From NCBI GenBank assembly GCA_026225255.1, contig JAMFSJ010000061.1:27352-91351 (forward strand): 64,000 nt of DNA, written 5' to 3'. The position numbers and the translations under genes are program-made. The stretch comes from Methylacidimicrobium fagopyrum (GTDB taxonomy: Bacteria > Verrucomicrobiota > Verrucomicrobiia > Limisphaerales > UBA11358). Positions 44,301 through 54,522 of the stretch are shown here, one piece after another. The notes under the pieces were generated by a model. That model did no database searches, had not been told where the DNA came from, and saw nothing but the letters and a program-made list of their open reading frames with translations. The stretch's first letter is position 1; each line of letters opens with the position of its first letter.

Positions 44301-45042
44301 CCTGATCCGGCAAATAACTGGCACCCATGCGCTTGGGATTGCTCAGCAAATCCTGCGTGCCGATGCAGACGAGGCAATCGTGCGCGTGCGCATCGCCTTT
44401 GTTGACGTAGTGAACGTCATTCGTCGCGACCAATTTTAATCCGAACTCCTTCGCCCACGGAATCAAAAGCCGGTTAACCTTGGCCTGTTCGGGAATGCCA
44501 TGATTTTGCAGCTCGAGGAAAAAATTATCCGCACCGAGCGTTTGCTTGAAGAAGTCCACCGCATCACGCGCCTTGTCCAATTGATCTTTCATGATCCAAT
44601 CGGGAATTTCGCTGGCCAGACAACCGGACAACGCGATCAAGCCTTGACCGTATTTTGTCAGGATTTCTTTATCAATGCGCGGCTTGTAATAGTAGCCCTC
44701 CAAATGCGCGGCGGTCGTCAGCTTGACGAGATTTTTATAGCCGGCCTCATCCTTCGCGAGCAGGCCGAGATGATAATATTTTTCGCCGTCAGTTTTTTTG
44801 CGTTCCAACCGGCTGGCGGGCGCGACGTAAACTTCGCAGCCGATAATCGGCTTGATGCCTTTGGCGCGCGCGGCTTGATAAAATTCAATCGCGCCGTGCA
44901 TCGCCCCGTGATCGGTGATGGCGAGCGAGGAAAATTTCAGCTCGTGCGCCTTGTCCATCAGCCGGTCCAAACGACAAGCACCATCGAGCAACGAATACTC
45001 GGTGTGCAAATGCAAATGGACAAAATCAGCGTGCGACGACAT
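41389..45042 (-). CDS. dnaE: DNA polymerase III alpha subunit
   Basis: 1217 residues. N-terminal PHP domain (FVHLHLHTEYSLLDGA; ITDHGAMHGAIEFY), polymerase active site with NPPDIDIDFADDRR, helix-hairpin-helix and OB-fold regions (GGMIAAAQHGFSKKSGKPYS). This is the replicative polymerase catalytic subunit. An insertion around residues 343-360 (TYPKSEVSSPKSEENPLSNS) is encoded by tandem repeats (separate entry) and falls in a surface region between PHP and the palm. The C-terminal tail is acidic and Gly-rich. Confidence 0.96.
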   Translation of the reverse strand: MSSHADFVHLHLHTEYSLLDGACRLDRLMDKAHELKFSSLAITDHGAMHGAIEFYQAARAKGIKPIIGCEVYVAPASRLERKKTDGEKYYHLGLLAKDEAGYKNLVKLTTAAHLEGYYYKPRIDKEILTKYGQGLIALSGCLASEIPDWIMKDQLDKARDAVDFFKQTLGADNFFLELQNHGIPEQAKVNRLLIPWAKEFGLKLVATNDVHYVNKGDAHAHDCLVCIGTQDLLSNPKRMGASYLPDQAPFFLRSSDEMKARFAEIPEAITNTLEVAEKCNVEFDFKTLHYPVFHPPEHFTREGFLRKWLAEGLFTRYTIHAKAEGQEFIITGIDDPTRLPTYPKSEVSSPKSEENPLSNSEVAAAIKVVIDRLQLELKVIEKTGFISYFLIVGDFIRYGRSQGISCVARGSAAGSIVTYLLEIANVDPIRYALLFERFLNPERVNPPDIDIDFADDRRADVIEYVRKKYGNDSVAQIITFGTMGAKSVVRDVGRVMGLGYADCDRLAKMIPTDLKMTLEKALKQSPEFKAAYETEDVTRELIDTALVLEDLSRNAGVHAAGVVIGDQPLVNLLPLKQDEDGAIVTQYAMGPVGDLGLLKMDFLGLKTLTVIRNTCEMVKRTQGIEVDIDQLPLDDKKTYDLLNRAETLGVFQLESGGMRDLCKKFQISSVEHITALVALYRPGPMDLIPDFIKRRHGEIAIEYAHPLLESISKETYGILIYQEQVMQATQLLAGYTLGGADLLRRAMGKKKVEEMQKQRETFVKGCATANKIPAAKANQIFDLLEKFAGYGFNKSHAAAYAIVAYQTAYLKANYPVEFFCAMMTNDMAATEKLTEYIAEARTFGIEVLQPDVNESHLYFAPAQAGKAIRFGMAAIKGVGEAAVEAILKARSEHGKSKTLAELCERVDGRSLGRKTLEALIKTGACDSFGQTRATLFAQIERTLARAASILSDKQKGQSSLFGALEEKAPPMPESISNLPEWPQHELLAHEKELLGFYVTGHPLTPLVPLLDKYSLVNTSKLAELPNRSLTRIGGMIAAAQHGFSKKSGKPYSMVTLEDLEGSVQLLVMNDYDKFRPLLEVNKPVLVIGEVSTGEDKPKIFPQEIMPLDDAPKKYTKQVHLRLNSAHLTPENLVAVRDLLAAHVGKCPVFLCFMQPSGAMVFIETHERCGVTPSLELEQAVNKMLGEKTYYAKVDTSLPEKQKRSWERKADSGGGDDE
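43983..44016. repeat. Word repeat inside dnaE
   Basis: CTTCTGACTTCGG occurs at 43983-43995 and again at 44004-44016, a 21-nt (7-codon) period that keeps the frame. It encodes the KSE-rich insertion of DnaE. Confidence 0.75.
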
Positions 45043-45338
45043 GGCGTCAATTTAACGGCGAGCGCGGGCGACACCAAGCTGCAAAGTTTTTGACTTACTC
45101 ACAATCCATTGCCAATGCGACCGCTCAATCAACTTGCGCCCACGGGATTGTAGTAAACAAAATCAACGTTGAGGTGCTTCTCCCTCTCCCCCCGAGCGAG
45201 GGAACACGTGGCGAATGCTTTTATTGGATCGGTTGACCGTCCGGCAAATCCCGCCGTAGCGTTTTCAAAAATAAAAAAACGCGGCGGGAATTGCTTCCCG
45301 CCGCGTTCTGATTCTCGGTTCCTCGAACGGTTGGTGGC
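45043..45338. other. Intergenic region between groL and dnaE
   Basis: About 300 bases. The left part should hold the dnaE promoter; the right part holds the groL terminator. No gene or RNA recognised; a CTCCCTCTCCCC run near 45181 resembles a dispersed repeat word. Confidence 0.5.
45264..45307 (-). terminator. Rho-independent terminator of groL
   Basis: A 13-bp perfect stem (45278-45290 with 45295-45307) and a 4-nt loop, followed on the minus strand by a T-rich run (the A-run at 45265-45279 on the plus strand). It sits 31 bp after the groL stop. Confidence 0.92.
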
Positions 45339-46994
<1,656 letters not shown>

Positions 46995-47031
46995 ATATTT
47001 TAGTTATAAGTTGAAAGTTGCTGGTTGAAAG

Positions 47032-47325
47032 TTATTCGAGCACGGCGAGAATGTCTTCCGAGGACAAAATCTTGTATTCCTTGCCGTCAATTTTGATTTC
47101 CGTGCCGCCGTATTTGCTGCACAGGATGCGATCGCCCTTTTTGACTTCGAACGCGATGCGTTTGCCGTTTTCGTCGAGCTTGCCGGTGCCGAGCGCCACG
47201 ACGACGCTTTCGGTCGGTTTTTCTTTGGCGGAATCGGGGATGATAATGCCGCCTTTTTTGGTTTCCTTCTCTTCGACAGCTTCCACGAGGATGCGGTCAC
47301 CGAGCGGTTTGACGTTTAATGCCAT
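47032..47325 (-). CDS. groS: Co-chaperonin GroES
   Basis: 97 residues: [33 protein letters not shown] (mobile loop), [20 protein letters not shown] and the C-terminal [12 protein letters not shown]. Caps the GroEL ring. No CIRCE inverted repeat could be found in the upstream 80 bases, so regulation may be by an alternative sigma factor rather than HrcA. Confidence 0.97.
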   Translation of the reverse strand: MALNVKPLGDRILVEAVEEKETKKGGIIIPDSAKEKPTESVVVALGTGKLDENGKRIAFEVKKGDRILCSKYGGTEIKIDGKEYKILSSEDILAVLE

Positions 47326-47432
47326 ACTATTTCTTATGTTTTGTTTGTTTTGTTTACTGCTTAATTAACTCCCGATCCGCACTCGCGGCGGGAAAAATTT
47401 TAGTTTCAGCCGCGCACCAAAGCCGTTTCCCA

Positions 47433-47586
47433 GCTCCGTCGGAGCGGAATCTTGGTAGTGAACGCGATTAAAAAATTCTTTAGCTCCGTAGGAGCGACAT
47501 CTGCGCCCCGATGGAATATGCCGCTCCTACGGAGCTGAGAAACTTGGGCAGACCCATTTTCTACAAATAGGTCGCTCCTACGGAGC
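47433..47586. repeat. Four GCTCC-N3-GGAGC palindromes between trx and groS
   Basis: 13-nt palindromes at 47433-47445, 47483-47495, 47523-47535 and 47574-47586 (GCTCCGTCGGAGC, GCTCCGTAGGAGC and two GCTCCTACGGAGC). They alternate with unrelated spacers, and the last two are the reverse complement of the second. Likely dispersed intergenic repeats; open frames through them are artefacts. Confidence 0.8.
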
Positions 47587-47623
47587 TTGCTCAAGTTTAT
47601 TTGCGCCAATTTCATTATTATTG

Positions 47624-47950
47624 TCAAACAGCCGCGTGAATGGAATCTTCCAGCCATTTTTTCATGCTGTTTTTTGATTTTGCTCCCAAGGTTTGCCCGA
47701 TGCATTTGCCATCGGCAAAAATGAAGAATGCCGGAACAGAATTGACGCGGAAAGACGAAGCCAATTGGCCTTCGACTCCCGCGTCAATTTTTACAACTTT
47801 GTATTGTCCGTTTGCTTCGGTCTCCATTTCCTGAAGAACCGGCGCCATTATCCGACACGGCGGACAACTGTCCGTATAGAAATCCACCAGCACGGGCTCT
47901 TTCGAGCCGAGCACTTCAGATTCAAATTCCACGCCGGTGATCTGTTTCAT
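47624..47950 (-). CDS. Thioredoxin with CPPC active site
   Basis: 108 residues from ATG 47950 (MKQITGVEFESEVLGSKEPV). Thioredoxin fold with active site DSCPPCRIMAPVL in place of the usual WCGPC, cis-Pro in VNSVPAFFIF, and a C-terminal helix. Pro in the dipeptide between the cysteines, and loss of the preceding Trp, should change the redox potential. It sits 13 bp after dnaK on the same strand, so it is probably co-transcribed with the chaperones. Confidence 0.88.
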   Translation of the reverse strand: MKQITGVEFESEVLGSKEPVLVDFYTDSCPPCRIMAPVLQEMETEANGQYKVVKIDAGVEGQLASSFRVNSVPAFFIFADGKCIGQTLGAKSKNSMKKWLEDSIHAAV

Positions 47951-47963
47951 GATGAAACCTTTC

Positions 47964-49904
47964 TTATACTTTCTTCTCATCGACGACTTCCGCATCGATC
48001 ACGCCGTCGTCCTTTTTCTCGGACTTCGGTTCGCCGGCTTCGGGCTGTGCGCCTTCGGCTCCAGGGGCACCTTTTTCCGCCTGCGCTTTCGCGGCGGCGG
48101 CTTTGTAAAGTTCGGTCGAGATCGCCTGCCAAACTTCGTTCAGTTTTTCGCTGGTGGATTTGATCGCTGCCGCGTCCGTGCCTTTGAGCGCTTCTTTCAC
48201 TTCGTTGACCGCCGTTTCGAGCTTACCCTTGTCGTCCGCAGAAATTTTATCCGCGTTGTCCTTGAGCAATTTCTCGGTGCGATACACGGAGTTGTCCGCT
48301 TCATTGCGCGTCTGGATTTCTTCCAAACGATTCTTGTCTTCGTCGGCATGTGCTTCGGCGTCCTTGCGCATCTTTTCAACTTCGTCCTTCGAGAGACCGC
48401 TGCTGGCCGTGATGGAAATTTTCTGTTCCTTGCCGGTGCCGAGATCTTTCGCGCCGACATGCAAAATGCCGTTCGCATCAATATCAAAGGTCACTTCGAT
48501 CTGCGGCACGCCGCGCGGTGCGGGCGGAATATCCGCGAGATTGAAACGGCCGATCGTCTTATTGTCCTTGGTGAACTGACGTTCGCCTTGGAGCACATGA
48601 ATTTCCACGCCCGGTTGATTGTCCGACGCGGTCGAGAAAATTTCTGATTTGCGCGAAGGAATCGTGGTGTTGCGTTCGATCAATTTGGTAAACACGCCAC
48701 CGAGCGTTTCGATGCCGAGCGACAACGGCGTCACGTCGAGCAACAGAACGTCTTTCACTTCGCCCTTGAGCACGCCGCCTTGGATGCCGGCGCCGATGGC
48801 AACGACTTCGTCCGGGTTCACACCTTGATGCGGCGCTTTGTTGACGAGCGAACGGGCGACTTCGACCACGCGCGGCATACGGGTCATACCGCCGACGAGC
48901 ACGAGTTCGTCGATCTTCGAGGCTTCGATGCCCGCGTCCTTCAAACAGGCTTTCACCGGTCCGATGGTGCGTTCGAATAATTTGTCCGTGAGCTGTTCGA
49001 GCTTGGCGCGGGTGAGCGATTTTTGGATGTGTTTCGGTCCGGTCGCATCCGCCGTGATGAACGGCAAATTGATGTCGTAAGTCTGCGAGCTGGAGAGCGC
49101 GATCTTGGCTTTTTCCGCTTCTTCCTTGATGCGTTGGAGCGCATCCGGCTGTTTGCGGAGATCCATGTTATATTCGCGTTTGAATTCATCGAGAATCCAA
49201 TCCATCAAAGTATTATCCCAATCATCACCGCCGAGGTGCGTGTCGCCGTTCGTGGCTTTCACTTCAAACACGCCGTCACCGATTTCGAGGACCGAGATAT
49301 CGAACGTGCCGCCGCCCAAATCGTAAACGGCGATCTTTTCGTCCTTCTTCTTGTCGAGACCGTAAGCGAGCGAGGCCGCCGTGGGTTCATTGATGATGCG
49401 GAGAACTTCGAGACCCGCGATCTTACCGGCGTCTTTCGTGGCCTGGCGTTGCGAGTCGTTAAAATAAGCGGGCACCGTGATGACGGCCTGCGTGATCTTT
49501 TCGCCGAGACGCGCTTCGGCGTCCGCTTTGAGCTTGGAAAGGATCATCGCGGAGACTTCTTGCGGTGAAAATTGTTTCGCCTTGCCGTCCACTTCGACTT
49601 CGACGGCACAATCACCGTTCTTGGCCTTGACGACCTTGTAAGGCATGCGCTTGATCTCTTCGGCCACTTCATCGAACTTGCGGCCCATGAAACGCTTCAC
49701 GGAATAGATCGTGTTGCGGGAATTGGTGACGGCCTGGCGTTTGGCGGCATCGCCGACCACGCGTTCGCCGGATTTCGTGAAGGCGACGACGGAAGGCGTC
49801 GTGCGTTTGCCCTCGGAATTTTCCAGCACCAACGGTTCGCCGCCGTCCATGACGGCCATGCAAGAATTCGTGGTGCCCAAATCAATACCTAATACTTTTG
49901 CCAT
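47964..49904 (-). CDS. dnaK: Chaperone DnaK (Hsp70)
   Basis: 646 residues with [60 protein letters not shown] and [18 protein letters not shown], plus a C-terminal helical lid and an acidic tail ([17 protein letters not shown]). ATP-driven chaperone of nascent and misfolded proteins. DnaJ and GrpE are not encoded in the window. Confidence 0.98.
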   Translation of the reverse strand: MAKVLGIDLGTTNSCMAVMDGGEPLVLENSEGKRTTPSVVAFTKSGERVVGDAAKRQAVTNSRNTIYSVKRFMGRKFDEVAEEIKRMPYKVVKAKNGDCAVEVEVDGKAKQFSPQEVSAMILSKLKADAEARLGEKITQAVITVPAYFNDSQRQATKDAGKIAGLEVLRIINEPTAASLAYGLDKKKDEKIAVYDLGGGTFDISVLEIGDGVFEVKATNGDTHLGGDDWDNTLMDWILDEFKREYNMDLRKQPDALQRIKEEAEKAKIALSSSQTYDINLPFITADATGPKHIQKSLTRAKLEQLTDKLFERTIGPVKACLKDAGIEASKIDELVLVGGMTRMPRVVEVARSLVNKAPHQGVNPDEVVAIGAGIQGGVLKGEVKDVLLLDVTPLSLGIETLGGVFTKLIERNTTIPSRKSEIFSTASDNQPGVEIHVLQGERQFTKDNKTIGRFNLADIPPAPRGVPQIEVTFDIDANGILHVGAKDLGTGKEQKISITASSGLSKDEVEKMRKDAEAHADEDKNRLEEIQTRNEADNSVYRTEKLLKDNADKISADDKGKLETAVNEVKEALKGTDAAAIKSTSEKLNEVWQAISTELYKAAAAKAQAEKGAPGAEGAQPEAGEPKSEKKDDGVIDAEVVDEKKV

Positions 49905-50054
49905 AAAATAATCTTTGTAAAATTGGTTTCTCTTTTAACTGCTGCCGGTTCTAATGCAATTCGGATGCCGAACTGTGCCAAAGGATGAAAAAGATCATTA
50001 AGTGGTTGTAAATAAAGGTGATAATTAACTTTCGCCCAGGGCCATGAACGTTTC

Positions 50055-50090
50055 AAAACTGTGCCAAGAGTGGCACAGTGGCACAGTTTT
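50055..50090. terminator. Hairpin between dnaK and the large exported protein gene
   Basis: A 12-bp perfect stem (AAAACTGTGCCA at 50055-50066 with TGGCACAGTTTT at 50079-50090) with a 12-nt loop. The stem has A-rich and T-rich outer ends and lies about 85 bp past the stop of the gene at 50175-53726, so it may terminate that gene. Could also be a regulatory dyad upstream of dnaK. Confidence 0.5.
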
Positions 50091-50174
50091 AGTGCGTCTG
50101 ACGCAACCCGCGCGGCACAACTGAAGCGCGGGCGGCGTCAACTTCAGAGAGAATTTTCCCACCTAAAAGAGACG

Positions 50175-53100
50175 TCACGGAATACGGAGTCCGAAAAATT
50201 GTTGCGGGCGATTGGAAGGGAGCGGGCTGGTCAGCGCAAAATTACCGGAGCCGTCAAAATTGCCGGTGCCGATCAAACTCCAACTGGCCAGGGCCAAGGC
50301 CAAATTCGTCGAAGCTATCACTGAAAAACCCGCGCCCGCCGCGCCGTTGAAACCACTCAAGGTAAGATTGGTTTCCGTCACGGTGATTTGGCTGAATTGC
50401 GGTTTGGGATTTCCGAGTGCGACGGCGAGCGTGCCGTTGAACGAAAGAGTGTTCGTGTTCCAAACCAAATTTGTTCCGGGCGTCGGCGGAACGATGCCGG
50501 TTGGAAAAACTTTATAATTCGCGGCGGAAAATAATTTAAAACTGTCGCCGACCGTGATCGGATCGCCGGACAGCGTCAATTGCAACGCACTGTTCACGAC
50601 CAAAGTGCTGACGCCGGCGAGGGCGTCGTTGGTCAACGCGCTACCGGATTTTTGCAAACGCAACCGCGCCGTGCCATTATTCGTCAGCGCGTTGTTGACG
50701 GTCAAAGTGCCAATACTATTTCCGCCGGGTGACAGTGTCGCGACAGGCATAATGGTGATCGGACCAACGATGGTTCCCGTGCCGCTCAATACGCCGTTGC
50801 TGATGGTCGTCGTGCCGGTGTAGGTGTTCACGCCATCAAGTTCAAGCGAACCACTGCCAGTTTTTACGAGCGCAACGGTTCCGCCACCGGAGCCGTTGGT
50901 GATAACGCCGGTGACTACGTGATTTCCGCTGCCGAGAAACGTGAGGATGCGCGTGCCACCGGGGGTGGTGAGGGGAAAAGTTCCGCGATTGGTCAACGTG
51001 CCGCGATCGCTTTGAATCCAATAAAATCCGCCGCCGGATACGAGCGAAAGATTTCCAGCCAACGTATTATTGCCGGCGATATTTTCAATCGTCGGCACGG
51101 CGACATTGCGTCCGGCAACGCTGATGTTTTGCGAAATCGTGAGACTGCCCGCCGAACCATCCAGTTGAAACGTGGAGCTGCCGCTGTTGTTGTTGCGGAT
51201 ACTCAACGCACTGGCACCGGCCAGCGCCGCGTTGTTGGCAACGCAAAAAGCGCCGTCATTTTTGCTCGTGCTGCCGCTGTCCAAATTGATCGTGCCGGAA
51301 ATGGAATTACTGCCCACGAGCACGAGCGTGCCCGCACCGCTTTTTGTGAAACCGGCCGCGGCCGCGAGGGGCGCGTTGATGGTCGCGGTGTTTTGATTCA
51401 CCACAATTGCCGGCGTCGTGGCGGAAAGCGTCAGCGTGCTCCCATTCGTCGTTACGAGTATCCAATTTTGGGCGCCGGAGGGATCGCCGAAAGCCAACGT
51501 GCCGGTCGTCCGCGGCGAATCTAAAGTGACGGTGCGGTTAGCCGTGATATTAAGCGTGCTGAAATCGGCGGTAAAATTTGCGCCATCGGCCACCGCGCCG
51601 TTCAGCCAATTCGCCGGATCGCTCCAATTTCCATTCGCGTCCGCCGTCCACGTGGCATTGCCGGACGCGAGCGAAGCGGTGATATTATTCGTGACGCCGT
51701 TGCCGGGAAACGTCAGCACGATCTCGCTCGTGGCGGCATTCGTCGTCCAAGTGATTTGGCCGGCCAGCGCGGCCGTTTGCACGGCGTTTTTGGTGGGAAA
51801 CCAAACGGCGTAACGCGCGCCGAATTTACTTTGGGGCACGGCGTGCAGATAATCCTGCGCTGCGCCCAGACGATTATAACTGCCCGCACCGATATAACGC
51901 AGCGAACCGCCCGGCCCGGCGGCAAAACCGTAATGGCCGGAAACGCACGCCCATTGGCCGGCGATATTGGTGCTGACGCCGGTGAGATTGGTGATCGTGG
52001 TCGCGCCGCCCTGCCATTGGATCAAACGCGAGCCACCGGTCAGCGGATCGTTTTCAATTCCGTTCGTGAAACAACCGGCGGTCGTTCCCGTCACGCCGCT
52101 CGCAGGCAACGGCACTTCGACCATGCCGACGGCTTCGCCACAGCTATTCACATAAACGCGCGTCTGGCCATTCGCGCCGTTTTGCAATAATAGTTGCGCG
52201 GTGAAGCCAGCGTTGTTCGTGGTGAAATTAACCAGCAAAGCGGAAGTAGCATTGCCCAAACTGCCGTTACCAAAACCGCCGGGCAACGCGGGCGTCGCGG
52301 TGAAGGGATTGCTGGGAAACGAAGTCGTCGCGGCCTCGACCAAGCTCATGATGCGCGAACCAAAACTGAGACTCGTAAAACCCCACGCGCTGCGTTGCGT
52401 GATGATGCCGACATCAGGGAAATACGAAACATTTGCCACCGGCGCGTTCGTCGGACCGGCCGGATGATCGGCGTTCGCCCACTGCAACCACGCGATGGCG
52501 GTGCGCCGCGCTTCGACGGCTTCGCGATAAAATCCGCCGCCGCTCACGCCGATGAATTCGCCGTTGGCATTGACGATTTGCCGATAGCGCACAAGTTGCG
52601 CGAGTTGCCCATCCGCCCAACGCGCGACGGGATTGTTGAAATGGGCGGCCATCCAAGTGACGTAAGAATTTTGTTCGTAGTCGTGCAATTCCCAGTCAAT
52701 GCCGGCGGGATATGCGAAATCGCCGGAGTCCAAAAGCATCGGCGAAAGATTCGTGCTCCAAACGGTTGACACATTGTGTTCGGCATAAGGGAGCAGTTGC
52801 GCGGCGACGGTTGGATTCGCCAATTGAGCCATCAGTTGTGAATCACCGGATGACATGCCGGCGACCATTTCGTAAGTCGGATGATAAAAGCCATGATTCT
52901 CCAACGCGAATTCAGGAAACAACGTCACCGTGCTGACCCACGCGGCAAGCGGATCGTTGCTCGTGTCCGCGACGGTGTAAGTATTGACAAGATAGGATTG
53001 CGCGGCGTTTTGCCACGACGCGGCGCCGTTGCTCGTGCTCAGCCACGCGGCGGCGAGCGCGACCGGATTGCCGTCCCACGCATTTTCTTCGGCCTTCGTA

Positions 53101-53726
53101 TCACCCGCAGCCAGTGGCAGCGTGCACGGCGCGACGCTCGCACGATGCGTCGCTTCGGACGCGATGATGCGTTGCACGGCCGCGACGGTGGCCGCAGGTA
53201 AATTGCTTTGAACGAGCAGACACGCGAGACCGGTGGAACCCGCCCATTCGCCCGATTGCCAATCCGCACAACCGTTGCAAGTGGAACAATCCGTGTCCAA
53301 CGAGCCGCTGCCCCAGCCCCATTGATAACCGTTCACGGAAACGTTTGTGCCAGTGGAATGCGTGGCGGCATTGTAATTCAATGCCTGACGGATGCGGGAT
53401 AATCGCGTGGCCGTGCGCGGATCGTTCGGCAACGCGACGACTAACGTGGCATAGGCAACCGCGATGCCACCGTTGCCGCGAATACCGCCGTTGTTGCCCG
53501 CCTGCGCGCCACCATCGCCCCAATAACCGGAGTCGGCGGGCGCTCCAGAATAGGTTGCCGGGTGCCAGACAGTTTCCGCGTAAGTCTCGAAATTCGTCAG
53601 GCATTGCAGATAGAGCGATTGCGAATTGGTCTGCGCTTGAGCCGTGGTGGAAATTAAAAAAGCCAGCCACACCAGCTGTCGGAGGCGGAAGGCGATTCTA
53701 AAATGGATGGTCGTTGGGTAGTTCAA
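50175..53726 (-). CDS. Large exported protein with autotransporter-associated strand repeats
   Basis: 1183 residues. Signal peptide (LVWLAFLISTTAQAQ). The N-terminal half (about 35-640) is helical with Trp/Tyr/Gly-rich motifs (ENAWDGNPVALAAAWL, NSYVTWMAAHFNNPVARW) and looks like an alpha/alpha-toroid enzyme of the polysaccharide-lyase type; I cannot name the family. From about 700 it is beta-rich, with PATR-type autotransporter-associated repeats (LVKTGSGSLELDGVNTYTG; VATLSPGGNSIGTL). The last 60 residues (ASTNLALALASW...NFDGSGNF...PQQFFGLRIP) are a C-terminal module that I recall recurring in verrucomicrobial exported proteins, possibly for surface attachment. No PEP-CTERM tail. A 20-nt motif shared with another gene lies 94 bp upstream. 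Confidence 0.8.
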   Translation of the reverse strand: MNYPTTIHFRIAFRLRQLVWLAFLISTTAQAQTNSQSLYLQCLTNFETYAETVWHPATYSGAPADSGYWGDGGAQAGNNGGIRGNGGIAVAYATLVVALPNDPRTATRLSRIRQALNYNAATHSTGTNVSVNGYQWGWGSGSLDTDCSTCNGCADWQSGEWAGSTGLACLLVQSNLPAATVAAVQRIIASEATHRASVAPCTLPLAAGDTKAEENAWDGNPVALAAAWLSTSNGAASWQNAAQSYLVNTYTVADTSNDPLAAWVSTVTLFPEFALENHGFYHPTYEMVAGMSSGDSQLMAQLANPTVAAQLLPYAEHNVSTVWSTNLSPMLLDSGDFAYPAGIDWELHDYEQNSYVTWMAAHFNNPVARWADGQLAQLVRYRQIVNANGEFIGVSGGGFYREAVEARRTAIAWLQWANADHPAGPTNAPVANVSYFPDVGIITQRSAWGFTSLSFGSRIMSLVEAATTSFPSNPFTATPALPGGFGNGSLGNATSALLVNFTTNNAGFTAQLLLQNGANGQTRVYVNSCGEAVGMVEVPLPASGVTGTTAGCFTNGIENDPLTGGSRLIQWQGGATTITNLTGVSTNIAGQWACVSGHYGFAAGPGGSLRYIGAGSYNRLGAAQDYLHAVPQSKFGARYAVWFPTKNAVQTAALAGQITWTTNAATSEIVLTFPGNGVTNNITASLASGNATWTADANGNWSDPANWLNGAVADGANFTADFSTLNITANRTVTLDSPRTTGTLAFGDPSGAQNWILVTTNGSTLTLSATTPAIVVNQNTATINAPLAAAAGFTKSGAGTLVLVGSNSISGTINLDSGSTSKNDGAFCVANNAALAGASALSIRNNNSGSSTFQLDGSAGSLTISQNISVAGRNVAVPTIENIAGNNTLAGNLSLVSGGGFYWIQSDRGTLTNRGTFPLTTPGGTRILTFLGSGNHVVTGVITNGSGGGTVALVKTGSGSLELDGVNTYTGTTTISNGVLSGTGTIVGPITIMPVATLSPGGNSIGTLTVNNALTNNGTARLRLQKSGSALTNDALAGVSTLVVNSALQLTLSGDPITVGDSFKLFSAANYKVFPTGIVPPTPGTNLVWNTNTLSFNGTLAVALGNPKPQFSQITVTETNLTLSGFNGAAGAGFSVIASTNLALALASWSLIGTGNFDGSGNFALTSPLPSNRPQQFFGLRIP

Positions 53727-53819
53727 AGGAAAAGGTGTTGCGCGGTGAAAATCTTACAGCGAGCCGGCTAAGTCGGGAAACATAGCGGCCACTTTACCTC
53801 ATCAGCGGGCGATTCCTAA

Positions 53820-53839
53820 ATCCCCCAAATACGGGAGGC
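53820..53839 (-). promoter_or_regulatory. Candidate response-regulator site, copy 1
   Basis: On the minus strand this reads GCCTCCCGTATTTGGGGGAT, pointing at the large exported-protein gene 94 bp away. The identical 20-mer is upstream of the PEP-CTERM gene (56183-56202) in the same orientation relative to the gene. It has an imperfect CCC-N6-GGG dyad. Both sites flank the two-component genes. Confidence 0.65.
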
Positions 53840-53856
53840 GGCAGGAAAAACCAACA

Positions 53857-54522
53857 TCACGCCTTGTCTGTGAAATAACGCGCCACGGCTTCGGCCCGCG
53901 AACGGACGTGCATCTTTTCGTAGATATGTTTGAGATGGCTGCCCACGGTTTCGGCGCTGACGGAAATTTGCGTGGCGATTTCCTTGTTGGAATAACCCTT
54001 CGAAAGCAGGATCAAAACTTCCTCCTCGCGCGCGCTCAAACGCACCGTGGGTTTGGATTGGCGATTGGATTTGCGGAACGATTCCACTACGCGCCGCGCG
54101 ATCTCGCTGCTCATCGGCGCACCGCCGCCGAGCACGTCAACCATCGCGTCGCGCAAATCTTCCGGCTTTGTGCGCTTGAGCAGATAACCGTCCGCGCCCG
54201 CCTGCAACGCCATAAAAACCAGTTCGTCATCTTCCACGGCGGTGAGAATAAGGATCTGCGTTTTCGGCAACAAAATTTTAAGACGTGCCGTGCATTCAAT
54301 TCCCGACATGCGCGGCAGAAAAATATCCATCAACACGATGTCCGGCGCGAACGGCGGGATCGCCCGCAATGCTTCTTCGCCGGAGGGATAACACGCCACA
54401 CAGGAAAATCCCGGCAACGATTGGATCAGTTTTTGCCAACTGTCGCGCACCACCGGTTTGTCTTCCACCAAAACGACGCGGATGAGCGGTTTGGCGGTCG
54501 GGCTGGAAATAGTTGGTTTCAT
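53857..54522 (-). CDS. NarL/LuxR-family response regulator
   Basis: 221 residues. Receiver domain with phospho-acceptor Asp66 in PDIVLMDIFLPRMSG, acidic pocket VLVEDK and conserved Lys in YLLKRTKPEDL. C-terminal LuxR helix-turn-helix (LSAREEEVLILLSKGYSNKE). Overlaps the histidine kinase stop by ATGA, so the pair is co-translated. Likely to bind the 20-nt motif found upstream of the flanking exported-protein genes; this is inference. Confidence 0.95.
   Translation of the reverse strand: MKPTISSPTAKPLIRVVLVEDKPVVRDSWQKLIQSLPGFSCVACYPSGEEALRAIPPFAPDIVLMDIFLPRMSGIECTARLKILLPKTQILILTAVEDDELVFMALQAGADGYLLKRTKPEDLRDAMVDVLGGGAPMSSEIARRVVESFRKSNRQSKPTVRLSAREEEVLILLSKGYSNKEIATQISVSAETVGSHLKHIYEKMHVRSRAEAVARYFTDKA

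Noticed and set aside
47326..47405. CIRCE operator upstream of groS
   Set aside because: No TTAGCACTC-N9-GAGTGCTAA-like dyad found.
47406..47705. 99-codon minus-strand open frame through the trx-groS gap
   Set aside because: Encoded by palindromic repeats; no gene-like properties.
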